This document shows, piece after piece, positions 36,130 through 43,549 of a stretch of 64,000 bases of DNA (positions are counted from its first letter, which is position 1; each line of letters opens with the position of its first letter). The position numbers and the translations under genes are program-made. The stretch spans positions 2,914,001 to 2,978,000 of the forward strand of contig NZ_LR134477.1 of NCBI RefSeq assembly GCF_900637975.1, given 5' to 3'. This DNA comes from Actinomyces viscosus. GTDB lineage: Bacteria > Actinomycetota > Actinomycetes > Actinomycetales > Actinomycetaceae. Below the pieces are notes generated by a model. It was not told the DNA's origin and ran no database searches. It saw only the letters and a list, made by a program, of their open reading frames with translations.

Positions 36130-37173
36130 TCAGCCGGGCTGGTTGTCCTGGGTGGGCCAGGCGTTGTACACGCAGCCGCCTGCGAGGTCGTGGCTCTGCT
36201 GGGCCATGAGAGGGGCCTTGAGGCCGGCGCCGGCGCAGAACTCGTGCTCGTGGCCGAGGAAGTGACCCACCTCGTGGTTGGTGACGTAGGTGCGGTAGGA
36301 GTCGACGTCGGGGTAGGTGACGGCGCCCCAGTTCCAGCGGTCGGAGTTGATGACGACGTTGTTGGCGTTGCGGCAGCTCCACATGCCACCGGTGTCCAGC
36401 GGCGAGCACAGGGCGTCGGCGGTGGGCGGTGTGGCGATGTTGAAGATGAAGTCCGCGGCGGCCGGGTCCGACACCGGCTCGAAGGAGGTGTTCTGCGCGG
36501 TGGACCAGCCGCGCTCGTCGTTGAGGGTTCTCTCGACGATGGGGGCTGCGGCCGCGGCGTCGACGTGGGTGCCGCCCTCGACCTGGAGCACGTAGCGGTA
36601 GACGGTCCCGGCCGCGGGCCGGGAGACGGGCACGGCCGGGGCGATCGTCCAGGTGCCGTCGCCGACGGCGTCGGAGTGCGCGAACCCCTCGGCGTCCAGC
36701 CGCGGGGCCGGCAGCGTCGAGGCCGATGAACTGGGTGAGGCCGACGAGGGGGCGGCCGTTGGCGAGGCCGCGTGGCTCGCGCTCGGTGGGGCGGATGACG
36801 GGCCCGCCTCCGCCGGGGCCGGGGACGGAGTCTCAGGGGTGGCCGAGTCCAGCGGCAGGGCGAACCCGGGGTGGAAGCCCCAGATGCGCAGACCGACGAC
36901 GATGAGAACCAGCGCCACCACCGCGGTGGTGCCGTAGAACAGCCGGCTGCGACTGCGACGACGCTGGCGCTCGCGGCGGGCGACGACGAGGGCCCGGCGG
37001 CTGGCGGGGTCGGGGTCCTCCGACGAACGGCGGTGCGTGGAGTGCTGGCCGGCCGGACTGCGGCGCAGAGCGGCAGGAGTGCTGCGGCGTCCTGAGGCCG
37101 ACGACGAGGCGCGGCCGGGGCCCCGCCTGGAGCGGGAGGGACGCCGCGGCGGCTGCGGGGTCGAGGGGCTCAT
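36130..37173 (-). CDS. DUF3152 family putative metalloprotease, membrane-anchored
   Basis: This 347-residue protein has an Arg/Ser/Pro-rich cytoplasmic tail (1-80), one membrane segment (about 85-105), a Pro/Ala/Ser-rich linker and an extracellular DUF3152 domain from about 170. The zinc-binding-type motif HEVGHFLGHEH is at 300-310, matching metzincin HEXXHXXGXXH, and AWPTQDNQPG lies at the end. Four or more cysteines could form disulfides. The substrate is unknown. TACGAT six bases before the ATG (37180-37185) suggests a leaderless start. Confidence 0.88.
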   Translation of the reverse strand: MSPSTPQPPRRPSRSRRGPGRASSSASGRRSTPAALRRSPAGQHSTHRRSSEDPDPASRRALVVARRERQRRRSRSRLFYGTTAVVALVLIVVGLRIWGFHPGFALPLDSATPETPSPAPAEAGPSSAPPSASHAASPTAAPSSASPSSSASTLPAPRLDAEGFAHSDAVGDGTWTIAPAVPVSRPAAGTVYRYVLQVEGGTHVDAAAAAPIVERTLNDERGWSTAQNTSFEPVSDPAAADFIFNIATPPTADALCSPLDTGGMWSCRNANNVVINSDRWNWGAVTYPDVDSYRTYVTNHEVGHFLGHEHEFCAGAGLKAPLMAQQSHDLAGGCVYNAWPTQDNQPG

Positions 37174-37327
37174 ATCGCCATCGTAGGGTGCTCGGGCCCG
37201 GTTAACCTGCCGGGAGGTACCCCGGCGCGCGCAAGGTCACATGCGGCCTCCGGGTGCGGAAACGGCTCTTCGGAGCGACTTTCGGTTGATTTATCAAGAC
37301 AAAGGTCGCCCGTAGGCGGATGCCGGT

Positions 37328-37957
37328 CTAGATGATCTCGTAACCGATCTCGGGGGCGAGGGCGGTCAGCAGGGCGTAGAGCGTGGCGTCGGCCAGCGGA
37401 GCCGTGTCCCGGGGCAGTGTCGGCAGGCTGTCCTGCGCTGGGGAGAACAGCACCGTCATGTCCTGCCCGGTCATCGTGGAGCGGGCGCGCAGGCCGTCGA
37501 GGTCGGGCAGCTGATCCCTGATGGCCCGGGCCCAGGCGCGACACGTCGACCGGGGAGCGCTGTCGAGACTGACTGAGGCTCCGTTGCGCAGGGCCCAGGT
37601 GCTGGTGAGGTCGAGCAGGCGCAGCGGGCGCGTTGCCTCCCACACCTGCAGGAGGGGCATGTCGCTGCGCGTGTCGATGAGGCGGGTGTCGGCGAAGACC
37701 TCTGCCACGCAGGTGAGCAGGTCGCCGGCGGTGTACAGGACGCCGCAGTCGGGATGCTCTCCCGACGGCGGAGGGTGAGGGTCCCAGCGGCACCGCGGGT
37801 GCGGCCCCCAGGTCCTCATCTCTCCCCAGGGCAGGGGGAAGCGGCTGGCTGCGAAGGCGATGCGGGCGAGCTCGGCGCGCTCCACGGTCAGTACGTCCTC
37901 CGGGCGGGTCCGGAACACCGATGGCGGTCGCGGAGGATTCTTCGGGCGGGGGCTCAC
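37328..37957 (-). CDS. RES-domain toxin
   Basis: This 209-residue protein fits the RES family, toxins that deplete NAD+ by hydrolysis or phosphorolysis. The name-giving Arg-Glu-Ser-type positions appear as conserved polar residues in SVFRTR near the start, CVAEVFAD in the middle and a Ser-rich segment later (TWALRNGASVSLD). GTG at 37957 was chosen because it overlaps the antitoxin stop (GTGA) and aligns with the domain start; the longer open frame upstream runs through antitoxin coding. It is coupled to the Xre-type antitoxin. Confidence 0.85.
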   Translation of the reverse strand: MSPRPKNPPRPPSVFRTRPEDVLTVERAELARIAFAASRFPLPWGEMRTWGPHPRCRWDPHPPPSGEHPDCGVLYTAGDLLTCVAEVFADTRLIDTRSDMPLLQVWEATRPLRLLDLTSTWALRNGASVSLDSAPRSTCRAWARAIRDQLPDLDGLRARSTMTGQDMTVLFSPAQDSLPTLPRDTAPLADATLYALLTALAPEIGYEII

Positions 37958-38544
37958 CGGTGGTCCGCGTCGGAGAGCCGCTGAACGACCTCCGCCGGGT
38001 CCCCGCCGGCGATCAGCCACTGCCTGGGGGCCATCCCGTCGAGGAGCTCGGGGTCCGCCGTCGTCATCCAGGCCTCGACGGTCGCCGCTGCCAGCCCCTC
38101 CCGCAGGGCCGGGAGGACCGTCGCCAGTCCCGGGAGCGGGTGGCCGTCGTGGAACTGCCACGTCGGAAACCTCAGCGACCGCCCCTCCGAGTAGGCGTAG
38201 AGGGAGCGTCCGGCTGCGCGGGTGATCGTCGTCGTCGCGCGGCCGAGCAGGGTGGCGACCTGTCGCGTGCTCAAGGATCGCGCCAGGTCGCAGGCAGCCC
38301 GAACGGCCTCGTGCTGGGCGGTGACCTGTTCGGCGTAGGCACGGTCCGACAGGATTCGAGCGACCTTGCGGGAGGTGGTCTTGGTCCCTCCGCGGGGAGT
38401 GGTCCGGGTCAGGAAGTCGGCCATGCCGGCTGTCAGGGGGCCGACGCCGTCGTGCGACGTGCGGGCGGCGGCGTCGCGCATCGCATCAGCAAGCTCCTGG
38501 TCGCTGAGGTCGAGCTCGTCGAGCAGCCCGGTGAGTGCAGTCAT
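37954..38544 (-). CDS. Xre/MbcA/ParS-type antitoxin of the RES toxin
   Basis: This 196-residue protein is the likely antitoxin. A helical N-terminal part holds a helix-turn-helix-like STRQVATLLGRATTTITRAA at about residues 105-125. The C-terminal domain RFPTWQFHDGHPLPGLATVL and AWMTTADPELLDGMAPRQWL is the toxin-binding (DUF2384-like) part that inserts into the RES active site. The ATG at 38544 has TATACT six bases upstream, so the mRNA is probably leaderless. It precedes the toxin and overlaps it by 4 bases, the classic order. Confidence 0.85.
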   Translation of the reverse strand: MTALTGLLDELDLSDQELADAMRDAAARTSHDGVGPLTAGMADFLTRTTPRGGTKTTSRKVARILSDRAYAEQVTAQHEAVRAACDLARSLSTRQVATLLGRATTTITRAAGRSLYAYSEGRSLRFPTWQFHDGHPLPGLATVLPALREGLAAATVEAWMTTADPELLDGMAPRQWLIAGGDPAEVVQRLSDADHR

Positions 38545-38550
38545 GGCACG

Positions 38551-38573
38551 AGTATAATGCATCGTTTTTGCAT
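38551..38573 (-). promoter_or_regulatory. Candidate promoter and operator of the RES-Xre pair
   Basis: On the minus strand a -10 TATACT (38556-38551) abuts an inverted repeat ATGCA-N7-TGCAT (38557-38573). This is a plausible autoregulatory operator for the antitoxin. Confidence 0.5.
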
Positions 38574-38792
38574 GGGCATGCGTTCGCGATGCGTCTCGGC
38601 CGGATTCACAGTGCGGTCATGGGGGAGTGCTGCCGGGCTGACAGACCGGCGCCCAAGAGTGGAGGCACGGAACCCGGGCGCCCCTGGGTGATCCCAGCAA
38701 CAAGGACAAACGACAAGGACGACCGTCGGCACGGCGGCAGAGCCCCACCGCCCTGTCTGCCGTACCGCCCTGCTGATCCGAGGAGATGCACC

Positions 38793-40154
38793 ATGACCCT
38801 GTCCGTACCGACCAACTCCGCCGAGTCCGTCACGTCCGCCGACGCCGCGCTGCGCGGCTGCGACCCGGGAGTCTCCTTCGCCATGAGACGCCGCAGCCTC
38901 CTGATGGCCGGCTTCGGTCTGGGAACCGCCGGACTCATCGCAGCCTGCAGTACCTCTGAGGCGGCGAGCGCCGCCGGCTCCTCCGCCGCAACCGCCGGCT
39001 CGACCGCCGGATCCGCCTCGGCCGGGTCCTCCCGGGCTTCCGCCTCCCCCGAATACCACGAGGCCAGCGCCTCCAACACCTCCCTGTCGGCCGGCACCTG
39101 GAGCGGCACCATCGGAGACAAGCAGATGACCCTCTCGGGCGCCTACCTCGTCGACGGCACCACCGCCACCATCGACGGCGGCACCTTCGAGTCGACGACC
39201 TCCGACCAGGCCGTCTTCCTCGTGGTCAATGGCGGGAGGCTGACGGTTACCAACGCCAAGATCGCCAAGACCGGGGACGCCACCTCCTCCGGCCAGCACG
39301 GCGTCGACGACTCCTACAACTTCTACGGCCTCAACTCCGCCGTCGTGGTCGTCGGCGAGGGGTCGAGCGCCACGGTCACCGAGACGACCATGACGACCGA
39401 CGCCTCGGGCGCCAACGCCGTCGTCGCCACCGGTGGTGCCAGCGCCACTGTCACCGCCTGCGCCATCGCCACCACCGGGGAGTCCTCCCGTGGCCTGCAC
39501 GCCACCTACGCCGGTGTCATCAACGGCTCCGACCTCACCATCGAGACCCAGGGCGCCCACTGCGCCGCCGTCGCCACCGACCGCGGCTCGGGAACCGTGA
39601 CCGTCGAGGGCGCCAACACCTTCACCACCAACGGCGACGGCTCCCCGTGCCTCTACTCCACCGGTCAGATCACCGTCAGTGGCCTGACCGGTCAGGCCAA
39701 TGCCTCACAGGCCGTCGTCGTCGAGGGGAAGAATCACGCCACCGTCTCGGACTCGACGCTCACCAGCGCCTCCACCAAGGGCGGCGTCATGCTCTACCAG
39801 TCCATGTCGGGGGACGCCGCCGACGCCGACGCCGCCACGGAGGTCTCCACCCTGGCCATGACCAGGGTCAGCCTCACCTGCACCCAGGCGGTCCCGATCC
39901 TCTACGTCACCAATACCTCCTCGCAGGCGACCCTGACCGCCTGCACGCTGACCACCACCGGTGGTCTGGCCACCGCGGGCGAGGACCGCTGGGGGACATC
40001 CGGCTCCAACGGCGGCACCCTCGCCCTGACGATGGACGCCACCACCTCCGACGGCGCCATCACGGCCGGCTCGACGTCCTCCTCCATCACGGTGACGACC
40101 GTCAACGGCGGGGCGGCCAACGGGCCGCCCTCGGGGAGCGTCACCGTCTCCTGA
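38793..40154 (+). CDS. Right-handed beta-helix repeat lipoprotein
   Basis: This 453-residue exported protein has a 30-residue N-terminal tail, then a signal with twin arginines (MRRRSLLMAGFGLG) and lipobox IAAC (Cys52). After an Ala/Ser/Gly linker, the mature part is built of beta-helix turns rich in T-V-T, G-S and N-A-x-V patterns (for example VVVVGEGSSATVTETTMT and ATVTACAIATTGESSRGLH). Such folds occur in polysaccharide lyases and adhesins; I see no catalytic signature. GAGGAGA lies before the ATG at 38793. It may start at the internal ATG 38883 instead. Confidence 0.82.
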   Translation: MTLSVPTNSAESVTSADAALRGCDPGVSFAMRRRSLLMAGFGLGTAGLIAACSTSEAASAAGSSAATAGSTAGSASAGSSRASASPEYHEASASNTSLSAGTWSGTIGDKQMTLSGAYLVDGTTATIDGGTFESTTSDQAVFLVVNGGRLTVTNAKIAKTGDATSSGQHGVDDSYNFYGLNSAVVVVGEGSSATVTETTMTTDASGANAVVATGGASATVTACAIATTGESSRGLHATYAGVINGSDLTIETQGAHCAAVATDRGSGTVTVEGANTFTTNGDGSPCLYSTGQITVSGLTGQANASQAVVVEGKNHATVSDSTLTSASTKGGVMLYQSMSGDAADADAATEVSTLAMTRVSLTCTQAVPILYVTNTSSQATLTACTLTTTGGLATAGEDRWGTSGSNGGTLALTMDATTSDGAITAGSTSSSITVTTVNGGAANGPPSGSVTVS

Positions 40155-40538
40155 CGGTGCGTGCTCGACGGCGCTGACGGCGGTCAGCCTCGTGCCGGCA
40201 CGAGGCTGACCGCCGCATGTATTTGAACCGGAAACAAGATTTCCGCAAGTGTTACGAAACCGTGACCCGGGTGGCTCTGCCATGCGAACCTGCGTGTTCT
40301 CATAAGGCCATCTGGGCAGTGAGTGGGCGTGCTGGAGGGGGTGGATCCCAGTGGTTGCAACAGACCGTACGGTAGGAGATCTCTGCGCTGGTAGGAGCCG
40401 GTTAATTGTGTGAAAACAGAGATCAAGTCGTCATCCACGTCACGGGTAGGGCACGTGGAGGTCACACTTGAGCGGATTATTCCGATGAACGCCATTCTGC
40501 CTTGCAATTCCCTTACTGGAAGGTGCCATGATTCGGCC
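40155..40538. other. Intergenic region before the TetR gene (384 bp)
   Basis: The left part holds a perfect palindrome (terminator, listed separately). ACCGTACGGT at 40364-40373 is a 10-bp perfect palindrome that could be a TetR-type operator. I see no gene. Confidence 0.4.
40179..40214. terminator. 36-bp perfect palindrome, probable terminator
   Basis: GGCGGTCAGCCTCGTGCC and its exact complement abut without a spacer, giving 18-base arms 25 bases after the beta-helix gene. Confidence 0.75.
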
Positions 40539-41342
40539 ATGAACACTGTCAGTACCCCGACTCCGCCTCCAGCTGCCCCGGCTAGGCGGCGCGGACCCGG
40601 GCGCCCCCGAGCGGGCAGTGAGGACAAGCGAGCACGCATCCTCAACGAAGCCGTGGTTCTCTTCGGAGAGCACGGGTATGCCGGCACCTCCCTGGCCGAC
40701 ATCGCCAACGCAGCAGACATTTCCAAGGCCGGGCTGCTGCACCACTTCTCCTCCAAGGACGAGCTCTTCGCCAAGGTGCTTGAGCGTCGCGACCGCGAGG
40801 ACGCCCTGAGCATCCTGGTGGACTCCCCTGCTGGCGAGGACGTCGTCGACGTCCCCGTGGACCCCGTCGGCAACGTGGACACCCTGGATGTCGCCGGTTC
40901 CGCCGCCGACCTCGACGCCGACCCGTGGGCGCTGCTGGACCGCTACATCGAGCTGCTTGAGCGCAATGTCGCCCACCGCGACCTCACGGCGATCTACACC
41001 GCCACGGCGGTCTCGGTCCTCGACGCCGCGCACCCCGCGCACCGTTGGATGGCCGACCACCTCAACGGCGCCGTCGAGCGCTTCGAGGCCAGCTTCGAGG
41101 CCGGCAAGGCCGCCGGGCTCGTGGACCCGCAGATGCCCTCGCGCCTCGTGGCGCGCAGCCTGGTCGCCCTCACCGACGGGCTCCAGCTGCAGTGGCTGTG
41201 CTCGACGACGCCCGAGACGGCCGCCTCGGAGTCCCTGGGCACCGACCTGGTGGCGGAGATCCGCCTCTACGCCGACTGCCTGCGCAGCCAGTGGGCGTCC
41301 CAGGAGACCCCGGAGACCCCGCAGCGGCCCAAGGCGGCCTGA
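40539..41342 (+). CDS. TetR/AcrR family transcriptional regulator
   Basis: This 267-residue repressor has a Pro/Arg-rich N-terminal tail, then the TetR DNA-binding domain at about residues 25-75 (ILNEAVVLFGEHGYAGTSLA, DIANAADISKAGLLHHFSSK). The ligand-binding half is helical, with a Val/Asp-rich insert (VVDVPVDPVGNVDTLDVAGS) not usual for the family. The ATG at 40539 fits the domain start. Its targets are unknown; the beta-helix lipoprotein gene upstream and ACCGTACGGT at 40364 are candidates. Confidence 0.9.
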   Translation: MNTVSTPTPPPAAPARRRGPGRPRAGSEDKRARILNEAVVLFGEHGYAGTSLADIANAADISKAGLLHHFSSKDELFAKVLERRDREDALSILVDSPAGEDVVDVPVDPVGNVDTLDVAGSAADLDADPWALLDRYIELLERNVAHRDLTAIYTATAVSVLDAAHPAHRWMADHLNGAVERFEASFEAGKAAGLVDPQMPSRLVARSLVALTDGLQLQWLCSTTPETAASESLGTDLVAEIRLYADCLRSQWASQETPETPQRPKAA

Positions 41343-41409
41343 GTGGGCTGACGACGCCCTCAGTCGAGCCGTTTCACGCCAGTCCTCAACGTATCCCTAC
41401 TCGTCCCAT

Positions 41410-41441
41410 CCGGCTCGGGAACCCCGCGGTTCCCGAGCCGG
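41410..41441. terminator. Bidirectional terminator between the TetR and HAD genes
   Basis: CCGGCTCGGGAACC pairs perfectly with GGTTCCCGAGCCGG across a 4-base loop between convergent genes. Confidence 0.87.
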
Positions 41442-41512
41442 TCCTGCGTGTGGCGGCGCCTTGAGCGGGCAAGGTTGCCCGTCGTCGGCCCGGCGGCCTC
41501 GTCGGTCCCGCC

Positions 41513-42193
41513 TCAGCGCTGCGCCCACAGCAGCAGGTGCGGGGTGATCGAGGCCAGGTCCGGGACCACGACCAGGCCGGGGTCGGCCGGGAAGTGCTTC
41601 TGCGCGCCGATCTGCACGACGTGGATCCCGTTGCCCCTGGCCGAGGCCGCACCCGTCGGGGAGTCCTCGACGACGACGCAGTCCTCGGGCCGCAGGTCGA
41701 GGCGCTCGACCGCCGTGGCGTAGGGCAGCGGGTCGGGCTTGGCCCCGACGCCGTCGTCGCCGGTGACCAGGACCGCGAAGACGTCACCGAGCGCGGAGGC
41801 CACCTTCTCCACGATCCTGCGCGGCGAGGCTGAGACGATCGCCTGGGCCAGCCCCACCTCGGACAGCGCCGAGGTGATCCGCAGCGCCCCGGGCAGCAGC
41901 GGCGGGGCGGCGGTCACCGAGGCCTCGACGTCGTGCGCGATCGCCTCGAAGGCCTCCTGCGTGGCCGGGTCGTCCCAGGACGGCGTGGCCCCGGTGGCGG
42001 CGATGAGCTCGCGGGCCTTGCGGATGGAGGCGCCCGTCATCTGGGCGACGAGCTCAGGGCGAGGGTCGCCGCCCAGGGCCTGGCAGTGGTGGATGAAGGC
42101 CTCGTCCCAGAAGGGCTGGGAGTCCATGAGGGTGCCGTCCATGTCCCACAGGACGGCGCGCACCGTGAAGCTGGGAGCGGGGGATGCTGTCAT
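41513..42193 (-). CDS. HAD superfamily phosphatase (beta-phosphoglucomutase or phosphatase type)
   Basis: This 226-residue HAD enzyme hydrolyses or transfers phosphate on small sugar phosphates. Motif I is DMDGTLMDS at about 17-25, motif II is in AIVSASPRRIVEKV, the motif III lysine lies in VGAKPDPLPY, and motif IV is VVVEDSPTGAASARG. A helical cap covers about residues 30-95. The ATG at 42193 was chosen since the domain begins there and TACGCT lies seven bases upstream (42206-42201), a leaderless pattern. It is divergent from the LacI regulator. Confidence 0.9.
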   Translation of the reverse strand: MTASPAPSFTVRAVLWDMDGTLMDSQPFWDEAFIHHCQALGGDPRPELVAQMTGASIRKARELIAATGATPSWDDPATQEAFEAIAHDVEASVTAAPPLLPGALRITSALSEVGLAQAIVSASPRRIVEKVASALGDVFAVLVTGDDGVGAKPDPLPYATAVERLDLRPEDCVVVEDSPTGAASARGNGIHVVQIGAQKHFPADPGLVVVPDLASITPHLLLWAQR

Positions 42194-42401
42194 AGGAGCC
42201 AGCGTAGCCGTGAGGTGTTGCGGAGCACAGGGTGGCGGGTGTGGTTCCGGTCGATGACCCGCCTGCTGGCGTTCAGGGTTATGTGCGGCGTCGTCGGCCT
42301 GGCAGACTGCCTCCAAGCCGCTTGACGGCGCACGTGCCGGATCCAGCCGGGACGGCCGGCGCGAGCGGGCGGTGGATTCGGAGGGACCGGGAGGAGGCGG
42401 G

Positions 42402-43412
42402 GTGAGCGACACCTACAGGCCCACCATGGAGGATGTGGCCCGGGCGGCCGGCGTCTCGCGTACCACGGTGTCCTTCGTCCTCAACAACCGCGACGGCGCC
42501 CGCATCGCCTCGGAGACGCGCGAGCGCGTCCAGCAGGCGGCCGCCGAGCTCGGCTACCGCCCCCACGGTGGCGCGCGTGCCCTGGCCTCGCGCCGCTCCT
42601 CTCTCATCGGGCTGGTCTCCGAGATCGTCACCAGCCCCTTCGGCGCCGCCACGATCCGCGGAATCCAGGACACGGTCCGGCGTGCCGGCTACACCCTGTT
42701 CATCGTGCCGACCTCGACCGAGGCGTCGATGGACTCCGAGGCCTTCGAGACGCTCCTGAAGTCCCGGGTCGAGGGCATCATCTACGCCACCGGCTGGAAC
42801 TGCCAGGTCCGCATGCCGGCGCAGGCCCGCGAGATCCCCACCGTCCTGGTCCACTGCATCGACCCGGTCTCCGGCCTGCCCTGCGTGCGCCCCGATGAGG
42901 AGCAGATGGGACGCCTGGCCGCCCAGGCCCTCCTGGAGGGGCACCACCGGGACATCGGCGTCATCGAGCTGGACCCGAACGACGGCGAGGCCGCGCCGGG
43001 TCGGCGCGCGGGCTGCGAGGCCTACCTGGAGCAGGCCGGCATCCCCTGGAGCACCGTGAGCGTCGCCGTCGGGCACGGCACCACCCGGGGCGGCTACGCC
43101 GCGGCCGCGCGCCTCCTGACGGACCACCCCTGGCTGACCGGTCTGGTGTGCGGCAACGACCGCATGGCCATGGGCGCCTACGACGCCATTCGTGAGCAGG
43201 GCCTGCGGGTGCGCGAGGACGTGGCCGTCATCGGGATCGATGACCAGGAGCTCATCGCCGACCAGGTCCACCCCGCCCTGACCACGGTCGCCCTGCCCTT
43301 CGAGGAGATGGGGCAGGTGGCGGTCTCCCACCTGCTGGCTCTCATGGCCGGCGAGGAGGTGCCCGCTGAGACGCTCCTGCCGGGGCAGATCATCCACCGT
43401 TCCTCGGCCTGA
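42402..43412 (+). CDS. LacI-family transcriptional regulator
   Basis: This 336-residue repressor has a LacI helix-turn-helix at about residues 8-30 (TMEDVARAAGVSRTTVSFVL), a hinge region, and a periplasmic-binding-like ligand domain (LIGLVSEIVTSPFGAATIRG through VAVIGIDDQELIADQVHPAL). GTG at 42402 follows GGAGGAGG (42390-42397). It is convergent with the levanase gene. A LacI-type palindrome occurs at the levanase promoter and before the PTS operon, so it is a good candidate to control both. The inducer is unknown, presumably a fructose-derived sugar. Confidence 0.93.
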   Translation: MSDTYRPTMEDVARAAGVSRTTVSFVLNNRDGARIASETRERVQQAAAELGYRPHGGARALASRRSSLIGLVSEIVTSPFGAATIRGIQDTVRRAGYTLFIVPTSTEASMDSEAFETLLKSRVEGIIYATGWNCQVRMPAQAREIPTVLVHCIDPVSGLPCVRPDEEQMGRLAAQALLEGHHRDIGVIELDPNDGEAAPGRRAGCEAYLEQAGIPWSTVSVAVGHGTTRGGYAAAARLLTDHPWLTGLVCGNDRMAMGAYDAIREQGLRVREDVAVIGIDDQELIADQVHPALTTVALPFEEMGQVAVSHLLALMAGEEVPAETLLPGQIIHRSSA

Positions 43413-43467
43413 CCGCGCCGCCCATCACCTGCCCATTGTGCGCCCATCACGCGCCCAGAGCGCGGGC

Positions 43468-43526
43468 GGGGACATCCTGCGCGTACGGGTGCAGAATTTC
43501 TGTCCCCGACGGCGTCGAACGTCCCC
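43468..43526 (-). repeat. 59-bp interspersed palindrome-ended repeat, copy 4
   Basis: In reverse orientation it aligns without gaps to the family (core CTGCACCCGTACGCGCAGG on the minus strand). It sits between convergent LacI and levanase genes. Confidence 0.8.
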
Positions 43527-43549
43527 GGCCGTTATAGAGGGCGCAGCGG

